From Triatoma infestans (taxonomy: Eukaryota; Arthropoda; Insecta; Hemiptera; Reduviidae), in the NCBI GenBank assembly GCA_011037195.1, contig JAAEAF010001497.1:124001-188000 (forward strand): 64,000 bases of DNA, in the 5' to 3' direction. Numbering within the stretch: the first letter of the stretch is position 1; each line of letters opens with the position of its first letter. Shown in pieces: positions 50,969 to 61,800 of this stretch. The position numbers were made by a program, and so were the translations under genes. The notes below the pieces were generated by a model. That model did no database searches and had not been told where the DNA came from. It saw only the letters and a program-made list of their open reading frames with translations.

Positions 50969-52884
50969 ATGAGTCAGGGCCAAGCATTTGGAAATTATCA
51001 AAAAAGAAAATTTATTAAAAGTCCGAAAAAAAGTTTTTATAGTCCTAAAGGAAAGAGAAAGAATGTTTTATGTAAAACTCCAACTAAGGAGGATGCTTGT
51101 GATGACAACGCCATAGATAATACTCAAACTAGTATTTTTAAGTATTTTTCCCCAACATCTCAATCAAAAAGAAGAAAATTAACATCTGAAAATATAGGTA
51201 CTAACCATAATAAGTTTTCATCAAATACAAAAAATTTCAAAAGAGCTCTTTTTTATTCAAAAGATGAAAAAGTAATTATCAATATATCCGATGATGAGGA
51301 TGATGAAAATGAGGATGTTACAAAATTTGTTCTGCATATAAAGTCATCGAAAAAGCATAATAACGCAAGAAAAGTACCAGTTAGTATTAAAACACCTGAG
51401 ATTTGCAACCAAGATGATGTGGCTTTCAGTGAATCTTGTGTGAAGCTTTTAGACCAGACTCTAAAGACAAGCACTACTGAAGCAATCCAGTGTGGTCAGA
51501 TAAAAAGTGAAGTAGCCGATGAAAATCTGCCTCAGGTAAAAAGTGAAGTAGTGGTAGAAAATTTATCAAGTCAATCTTCATCAATTGTGCGAGATGAAAT
51601 TAAAAGTGAAACAGGCAATGAAAATTCAAGTGATTCTGTTGTCCACCTTTGTGATCAGACTAAAGCTGAAGCAGCTGATGAAGATTTATCAAGTGATTCC
51701 ATAATATATTTGTGTAATTCCGTAAAAAGTGAAAAAACGCATGCCAATTCGTCAACTGATTCTATAGTTATCTTGTGTGATGAAATAAAATCTGAAGTAG
51801 TGGATAAAAATTTACCAACTAATACTGAGAATCATGTCAAAAATGAAGATGATAAATTTCATAAAGTCCATGAAATTTTTCCACTAAACAGCCCACGCAA
51901 AACACCTAATAAAACAAAAGTAAAATCAGAAAATTCAGAAGTGACAAGTAAGTTAATTGTTGAAGTTTCACCTACAAAATCAGTGATAAGTTCTGATGAT
52001 GTTGTTTCATTAGTTAGTGATGTTGATTGGTGGGATGAAAGTGATTTTGAGGAGCAGATAAATGAAATTGATGAAATACCAATTAATAGTGTTGAAAAGA
52101 ATAAACCAGATAGCGTTTCAAATAAGATGGATAATTTAGTTGAATCAAAAAATAATGAACCCTCAAAAAGTTTACAAATGATTAAAGTTAATGAAAATCC
52201 TAATAACAAAAATGCAGATTCGCAATTAAGCACAAATTCAAATATTAAGACTACTGGCCAGTTAATTGATAATCAACAAAATGTAAACTTAGAGAGTGAT
52301 CCTCTATACTACATATTGACTTCTCCGCCAGCAAAGATAGCATGGAACACTATATTTCTTCATTCACAATACCAGAATTTATATAAAAACTACATTTCAC
52401 TCAGCAATGAAGACAAACGCCTTTATTCTCGCCTGTTTAAAAGAAAATATGATTGGATTCGATTAGAAAACATAAAGTATGATTTCGTCGCTGATCTTAT
52501 TATATCTTTACAAAATTTAGCCAAAGTAGGTTTTATAAAATTTCTAGATCCTGAAAGTGAAGATTTATCAGTAGTGATTAATTTAATGCTATTGGATGAG
52601 ATAAAAAAGGCTTGTGATTTACTTTTGATTAATAAAAAGGGTAGAAAGTCAGATATGGTAGAGAGTATTTTAAAGTGTATTAGAAGTCAACCAACATTAA
52701 AATTTGGAAACGTGAATCCAGTGAACAAGAGGAAATTGCAGGTGGTGAAAATTTTGCCCAAGTGTATTAAATTAGAAGATAATTCTAGAAATCTGTTCAT
52801 GAGTTTTCTACTTATTAGTGCTTATCCACAATATAAAAGCAGAGACGAAGATAGACTGACGATTTTAATCGACTTACTCTACAA
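50969..52884 (+). CDS. FAN1: FAN1 exon 1: PIP box, SUMO/SIM repeat array, SAP-like region
   Basis: A single 1916-base exon encodes residues 1-638. QTSIFKYF at residues 53-60 fits the PCNA-interacting consensus QxxIxx(Y/F)F. Residues about 172-295 form about six degenerate repeats, each with an [I/V]K-S/N-E type SUMO site; three also carry a hydrophobic patch (VVHL 224-227, IIYL 245-248, IVIL 266-269) next to Ser/Asp, the SUMO-interacting pattern. IINIS followed by DDEDDENED (103-) and VVSL (345-348) look similar. No C2HC UBZ finger is visible. From about residue 445 it aligns with the conserved FAN1 core ([13 protein letters not shown]). Confidence 0.94.
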
Positions 52885-55800
52885 GTAAGTATATTTTGCT
52901 TCGGATTCTTATTTTCTCTTTACTTATATTTATAATAGTATACGAAATATTTTTGAGATTTGGTTCATAAATAAAAAAAATAATAAATTTGGACTCCATA
53001 ATTTCTGGAGAGTTTTGTCCCCCGCCCTTTAGAGTTTGTGCGAAACACCGTTGGCATGAAATTCTGGGATTGGAAGCAGCACTAAAACCAACGAGAGCAG
53101 CTACATCCTTCTGTTCGGGTTTTATGCAGCCCCCACAATTTAATGTTTATAGCAGTTTGTGACTTTCTATTTCTAAACAAAATGTTGAAAATATATTTTA
53201 AATGACATCTATAGCTCACACAAGAGTAGGTCTTCTTATTCAATTTTATCTGGGCCTAATGCTTTCATAGTGCTCTGTAATGGCATTTAATTTTAAACTT
53301 TTACTATATTCCTACTGACTGAAATCCTTGCTCCTTAGGGAAAACTCTAGATCAGTATTACACAGAGTCAACACAAACTTACACTCTGTGCACCTTACAT
53401 ATTATAACAAGTCTTAACTAAAACCAAAGAGACCTCTGTAATAGATCTATAGTTCCAGTGGATTTTGGTCTTAGAGCTACTTTCTACATCTACTAAAATA
53501 ATTGTTATTAAGTGAATTTAGTATTTATTTCTTACTTATATTCTATTTCATTATTTCCCTAGGCTAAATTCTGGATTGGTAAGAGAATTGGGTCTTCCTT
53601 TAACTGCCACTCAAGTGTTCAAATCATTAGCGAAATTCCGCGACTATGAGGAATCCGTGAATTTAGTCGATAAATTGTTAGAAGCCAAAAAGGAGAAGAA
53701 ATGGGATCAAGCTACAATTTTTGTATTACATGCTAAAACAGAACTTATACTGTATTTGAAAAATCCAGATGTTATAACTGAATTGGATGAGATGGCTGAT
53801 TATATGAGAAAATATACACCTGGAGCAAATTACGCTTACGCAATAAATGAAGGTATTGAAGTTTTGAAAAAGGATAAAACCAATGCTGGCATTAGTGAAG
53901 CTGTTGAATGTTTGATCCTACTTCTCAGTCAAAATTATTTTCAAAAAGGTAAGCATTCTATCTAAGAAATAACAATAACAATATGTATTTTATATATTCA
54001 TAGTAATTCAATTGTATATTCAATATAATGCCTGTGTGCATTATGGTTCCTTTAGGTCGACGTGCAAGCTGGCATTGTGAGCTGGCCTTGATGATGGAAC
54101 GTTGGAAGAAATTCGATGAAGTTTTCTTGACATTGAAACAAGGATTATTAGAGGCTGCACTCACTCCTTTGGGCAAGTTGATGTTGGCACAACGTTGTGA
54201 AATACTGTTGAAAAGAAAACAGGGTCTTACAGTTCCGCAAAAAACAGAATTAGCACAACTTTCAGAAATTAAACCATATCGGTTTAGCACTAATACCATT
54301 CCTGCGAAAGCTATGCCAAAGTAAGTTTTATATATATATATATTAATTTAATGCCAAAGTAGTTATATATATATTATAAATTTAAAATATTTGTGAATAT
54401 GTCTGTGAATAACTTGGTAAAAAGGCCTTATCGCATTTTCAGCTGTCTTGGGTTTTCCTGGATAGAATATATTCTTGTTAACTTATCTTTCCAAAGCCTG
54501 GTTTTTGGTATTTTGCTTATTCATCTCAGGGAGTCCTTTGATTTTAGTTAACTTTAGGAAGTATTAGACTGGGAAGTTCTTCAGGGCCTCTTCAGAAGCC
54601 CGTATCCTCCAGCTTGAACAGCAATAATAACATTGATATTCCTAAATATTCAGAAACTACACGTTAGGCTAGTACATGTACATGTATTTACATACTCCCA
54701 GAGTACTCACACAGGCAAATTCTAGCACGCCAATCTCACGCATATACGATCACTTCCACATTCCCCAAACATTTAAAGTATGTGCAAACATGATACAAAA
54801 GAAGCCATAGTATATTGAGGTCGCAGTTCTTTGACTTTGTAAAATCTCTCTCTGCATTTTTACTAGAAGTAGTAAAAGTATCAATTTACTCTCATTTTTT
54901 AGTGACATGAGGGGCTTTGATTAAATGTTGCTTATTATGAAGGAATTAGTTTTCAAAATGTAGGTTCCAAAATATGTACAGCAACATACAAGCAGCTTCC
55001 TTAGAAGAAAGGGACTAGCCAGTTTTAGGGATCCTGGTGATCTTGCCAATAATCTAGCCTAACAATACGGGTAAAGTAATAGATAACCAAGGACCAACTT
55101 TAGCTCACTATGTCACACAGTTATCCACATTGTACATTTAATAGAATGCTAAATACAATGCACAAATCAATGTTTATTGACACCGATTGATCTTTTTTCC
55201 CCTCCTACGCAGATCTAGCCAAATTGGGATCGACAACTTATCAACCAGATAAAGCTAAAAAACGTTGGAGTAAGTGAGGAGCGAGCGCCTGCCAGTCGAT
55301 GAAGAGGAAAGGTCCTGGTATCTGTCCGGGCGCATCGGCATATTATGGCTGAAAGTATCCCGTCCAGTCAGATGTTAGGGTGTCACCTCTCGTCACGGCA
55401 CAAGTATAAGTAGGATCCTCGTAAAGCATTAAAAAATGTTTCTGTAGATAATCGTTAGCCGTCAGCATACAAAAGCATCCAACAGAGATATATCTAGATC
55501 TATCAGTAGGTACTCTATTCGCCTGTTCTCGCAATAGATACCAGGACCTTTCCTCTTCATCGACTGACAGGCGCTCGCTCCTCACTTACTCAACGTTTTT
55601 TAGCTTTATCTGGTTGATAAGTTGTTGATCCCAATTTGGCTAGATCTGCACGTTCATTACCAGTACTTCAGTTTATTATCAGTTCCAAGGCATCTTTAAT
55701 AAATTTGATCGGTCGCAATGGTTTGACTATAAAGCTAATAACCTTATGCACAACTAACATCCAACGTATAAAAAACTTTACAGACAGCTGTAATTTATAC

Positions 55801-58800
55801 AGAAAGAAGAGAGTCATTATGAATTTTCTTGATTACAAAAAATGTTTACTACCCACAACTCATCTAAACCTACAAATAAAACTACACTAGAGATGTTATT
55901 TGATGTGTGCAGCTACTTTTGGGCTTAATGGCGCATGCTATTTTATCTGAATTAGCAATATATTTTCACTGACTGTTCTATTTATTGCACGAAATCGAAC
56001 AAACAACCCACAGTAAACCACTTATTATGAATGTTTTAGTTAGTAATCTCTTCTCCAACCATTTTAATGTGTCAGAGACATTTTCCATGGCAGCCTGCTT
56101 CTTTTTGTGGTCATCGGCTCTTTTCGGGCGTTCGCCCATCCTCAGGATGCGTTTGTCACACAGTGTTTACACACTGTTTACACACTGACTAGTCTTTTTA
56201 ACATTTTTAAAAGAAAAAGACTAGTCAGTGTGTAAACTGAATTTGCTCTTTGCAAGTCTGTGTTATCACATTGTGTGACAAACGCAACCTGATGATGGGC
56301 GAACGCCCGAAACCGGTCGATAACCACAAAAAGAAGCAGGCTATCACGGAAAATGTCTGTTGTGATGCTTTCCAGCTTTGCGGAACCAATCACAACAACA
56401 ACCATTTTAATGTATTCTTAAAATAGAATAAGTAATTTATTTTAATTGTTAAAGCGTTGCAACAAATAAGAAACAAATGTGGACTAAAGTAACTGACACC
56501 GGCCGTACCTATATGGGTGTTGAAGAGGTGGTCCGCCAATATTATATGTCCGCTGAAGGTGGTGCCTATACTGAAGGTTATCATGATGAAGGCAGAATTA
56601 TCATCAATCTGGCTTTGTGTGTATTCTGGAAAATAATTTACGCACCACTTGAAGGTATGTTTCACGTTCGTTTACAAGATCGACCATTAGATTGGGGTTC
56701 ATCGGCATTCTATCGCAATAGAGCTGAACTTATTCATGTGAGTTAAATGTTTCATACAATTATCAATTACATTGAATTAATAAGACATCATTTTATTGCG
56801 AAAAAAGCTTCCTACCTCCGAATATTCACATAAGTGCAGTTTTACTTTCTCTTAATCCACAAAGAACCTTTTTATTGCGAACCTGTCAGTTTCGAAATTA
56901 GACTTTTTTTACACAAAGTTTCGGTTGAATTCTTAGTGTCACGTTTCCCCTGAATATGACAAAAAAAAATCAATTAGTGCGTGAGTGCCTGCCATTCTAA
57001 AATTCTATAATTTTAAAACATTTCAAAACTAATCAACAATAACAACTATTCAATTCTTCGTCAGAGTAAGGCTATAAAGTTTGTGAATTAGCCGACTTCA
57101 AAATTATGTTTCTGTTATGTTGATTACCAATCAACAGTTGTGGCGTGTGACAAAAACTTAAGTTGAAGTCTATTCTCTCACAAACTTCGAAATTGATTCC
57201 AAGACTCCGAAACCGGTCTGAAACAACTGTATTAGCATCCTGGGATGGATAAAATCCCAGATATTTTCGAACATTGCGAATCCAGCCACATATTCAACTA
57301 TTGAATAGTGTGGATCGACAAGTGCAAGAGTACATGTTAGAAATTTTACCTCATAAATGTGGTGTTTCTTCTATACTCTGTTGCTTATTATAAAGGATGG
57401 AATGTGTGCCAAGTTAAAATGAACTCGTTGTTTTCTTTAACGAGAGAATCGCATAAAACTGAAAAAAAAAACTGTTTATTATACTCACACTTCAGGTCAT
57501 TCGATTTTCTTCAGACTCTGTATTTTGGTAATACATTTAATTCTTATTCTTAATTATAGTGTATGGATGATGGGGACATAAAATTTTCGAACAAAAGTAG
57601 CAGCTCTTTATATCTATAGTTGATGTAACAAGTTTAATATGATTTTTTTATGCTACCGAGGCCATTCTCATTAATAACACTCAACTTTGCACGTTGAGAC
57701 GCTACAGTGGTTTGCTATAAACCTATGTTTCGCCCGTGTTGCAGTGAGCTTCTTTAGGGTATTCTAGCCTTGAATGTCAGTGCTCCCTTAGTGTGTTTTT
57801 CATAACAAGTTTAAATCGTTGTAGCCGTTTTCTATAATATCTCAAAAAACTTAAAAAAATCCATTCAGCAAAGTGATACTTTCGGTTGACCGATTTTGGT
57901 CAAATTCTTATTCTGGGGTCCCCAAGAAGAACTTAAACGAATACCGAATTTACATTGATTGGATTTTTTGTTTTTAAGTTATGTTCAAATGCAATTCAGT
58001 TTCTAAAAACAACTTTTTCGGACTGAAAGGAACTCAAAACGTATATTTCCTGTTAATACTCGATATTGAAAATTTGTGACGAACGCAGTACTTCCTCTTA
58101 GTAACAACAGTAAGAGAAAGTAAATAAAAAAATCATGGAAAGCACATATCTGATCATATTATTGGTAGGTTACTTGATTTAAAACAGCAAATGTAGTTGA
58201 AATTTTGACGATTATCACTCACGGTTTTTGTTTTGCAATTTTAAGAAAAAAAAGAAAGATGATTTTAAGCTTTTTCTGGATAGCTATAATACTGAACTTT
58301 AAAAGCACCATTCCAGTTTATTGTATAGTGTCGAATTACATTATTTAGAAATAAATTTAAAAATGTAAAAATTCTGGAATTGAATCAAATTTTTTGTCAG
58401 TTGAAAAAATGATTTGTAGTAAAGAAAAAAATTATTTAAGTTTTTGTATGCTGGACATTAATACATTCATATATTATATATGAATATATTCATAATAAAG
58501 TTGAAGGTTTTTCCATATCGTATGGTTTTACCAATAATCTCATAACTTGTTTGCGAATTTGAAATTTACTGTAATAAATAAAGTGCCTTAAATGTTGATA
58601 TTTTACAGAATCATATAGAACATTTGTTAAATACTGGAATTAATGGTGTAATGGAGGAGATAACAGACGTATGTACTAAACATACGGGGACATTATCGAT
58701 GATTTCTTGGGAATTAATAAAATTAGAACAGCTACCAGAAATAAAGGTATGTTTTGTAAGCAATAATTTTGAAAATAAGTAGAATAAGCTAGTAAAGATA

Positions 58801-61800
58801 AGTTTTAAAATTTTTATTTATTTCTTTATAATTTTTTTTACAGAAATTTTTAGAATGTGTTGGTATTGAACCATTTCTAAAATTTTGTGATTATCTATTT
58901 CAAGCCTACAAGGAACACTCAAGCGGTCTTCCTGACTTAACACTTTGGGATGTTAATAAAAACAAGGTAACTAATTGCCGTTTACATTTCTTTCTGAATT
59001 TGTAGATTGAATTTGTTTTTCTTGATCCCGATAATACAGGGTTGAATTAGTGATGAATACAATACTGAATGACTTCTGACATAAGGAACGAGTTTATTTA
59101 TTTCTTGTAATCATTTCCTCAATATAAAAAAAAGTGGTGTAGCCATTTCTGTAGGGATTTGGCATCCCAATCTAACAGCAAAGGAGCAAAGTCATTAATA
59201 ATCACATTCCCTACCATTCTCCACTAACTTAGGGCATACAAGGCTAACAAAGGCACACTAGTTTACAACTAAATCACTGCAATTGCCCATTTCTACACTT
59301 CTGGCGATTATACTGAACAAAACTTACACATGTAAGAGTGTCACAACATATCTGCCAAGTGGGATTTGGCTTTGAAATAATTCCCACTTGAATGACCATG
59401 TTTTCATCAAGTTCAGTTTATTTTTGCTCTTACTGCTGTAAGAGGAAGTGTTACATCCTTGTCGAATTTTCAGAATTGACTTTTGCGGAAATACATTGTT
59501 TGAGGTCTGGCTGAGTCCGAAAAAGTGTTTTTAGAAATTGTTTCTCTGTTATAATATTGTATAATATGGGCAGCATAACTTAAAAACGTAAAATGGTTTT
59601 CAAATCGTAAGGCCTTAAAATTATAATGATATGTTTGTTCGGCATTGGCCAAAGGAGTTTTAATTCTTTCTTCCTCTACGTTTTGGGGTAACATTGGTGC
59701 CCTCCTTCAGGGGCTCTACAAAATTTATTAGTGTAAGAGTTACATCATTTTAAAGTATTGTACTGAAGAAAGAGTGCATCGATTTAAAACAAATAAAAGA
59801 AAAATATATTTAAATAAATTAATGAAATATTAACAGAACAGATTAAAACTAAGAAAAAGTATAAAAGATAAAGATACCTTTAGGATAGGAAGAAGTGTAC
59901 GTTGAGATTTACCGAAGGGAGAGTATTTTTAAAATTAAAACAAAAAAAAAACCCTGTTAGAATGTGGGAGGGATAAGAAAAATGTTTATGTGTTTTGGTA
60001 GATTTTTCAAACGGTTACAAACTTCAATGTATTACACCCAACTGCAACGCTTGCTACATAGGTGTATCCAAACAGTTTTTACAAAAAAGACCCAGACAAC
60101 ATGAACTAGTTATTATTAACAAAAAAATTGACAGCTTTTTGAGCAGTGATAGCACTGCTCTATCCAAATATGTTCTGACTTTTAATCATGCCATCGATTT
60201 TAATAACCCTTCCATATTAACCACTTCCCCAACCATTCAAAACGTCTTCTATACAAATCCTTACAAATTCACCTCCATCCGTACTCTATCAATTTTATAG
60301 AAGATAAAGAAATCATAACTTTAACTTATAATATTTTTCTGACCCTAAACAAAGACATTCGCCAGTAATTTGTTCTTCCAAATTTGAAATTGCCGCACTT
60401 CCTGAAGAAGGGCAGCCACCAGTGGTACCCGAAACGTACAGCAACAAAGAATTCTTTTTTCTTTAAAACTTCTCTGGCCATTGCCGTATAAACGTCTCAT
60501 TGTAAGAATAGTAAATTTGATATTTCCTTTAAATCTTACCAGAACAACTCGACAATAAGGTTTTGGTCCAAATGAGTTTGTACTTTACAGTGGAATGGAT
60601 TTTTCAGTTTTTTAATATTTTCTCAAAAATGGCTCCATCAATTTTACACATTGATTTGAAAATTTTTTCTGGAAAAATTCATTGTTAAGGGTTTTTGAGT
60701 TTAGAATTTTCACCTAACGTAGCATTTCTGGGTAATATATTGTGATTCTAACACCGTATAATGTTAACAAGAATGAAATGTAATGCCAGAATACCGAGGT
60801 GGAGGTAACTCGTTTTAATTTGGTGTGATTTGACCCATTTATTTTTTTTTTGCACTTTTACGATTTCTCAGCGTCATCATCGAATTTTTTTTATGTTTCT
60901 TAAACTACAATAAGTAAACGGTTTTATATGAAATTAAATATTAACATACATATATATTATATAGTTGTATAGCACAGCTGGGCAAAAATTAATTGAAATA
61001 ATAATTATTTGAAATAACATGAAATAATTTATTTTAAATTGTTATTTGAAACAATGATATTCTTTAATTTAAAAGATAACCTTATCGATATAATAAAGAA
61101 TCCAATTCTATTTTCTCGTAAATTTGCATTCCCATCACATAAAGAGGAGTAAAATTGATTGATTATAAATTTAATAATCAACTAAAAGTATATAATTTAA
61201 AATACATATATTTTTTTTACTCTCTCTTACCGCAGCAAGAGGAAGATTATTTACATATTCTATTGTTCCCTCTAAAACGTATAACCCAGCTGATTATTTT
61301 ATTTATTTCCAACATCCCAACACACTCGGCATGGAACTGTTACTATGGTTATCATAAATGATTAAATTTTCTAAAACTGATTTGTATTATGAGCTAACAA
61401 TGCTTCGTATCGTCTTTATTTTAAAAATCTCGAAAATAGCACGACAAACATTCCGGGGGGGGGGGGGGTCTAAACAGAGCAAAATTTCTCTATGACGCTC
61501 CTTTTTCAAGATATTTGGGATTTATGTATAAATTATATAATATATAATATATATATATCAGAGACATTTTCCGTGGTAGCCTGCTTCATTTTGTGGTCAT
61601 CGACCGGTTTCGGGCGTTCGCCCATCTTCAGGATGCGTTTGCCCGACAGTGTGATACACAGACTTGCACAGAGCAAATTCAGTTTATACACTGACTGTCA
61701 GGAGGCACATTATTTAAAGTAAATAAATTTTAACAATAAATTGGCGCCAATGACCATAGATGTTGACGCGCCTTAAATTTAAAAAACAATATAATTCGAC

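Noticed and set aside
51859..52233. 124-codon minus ORF within FAN1 exon 1
   Set aside because: Antisense shadow of an AT-rich coding exon with no motif of its own.
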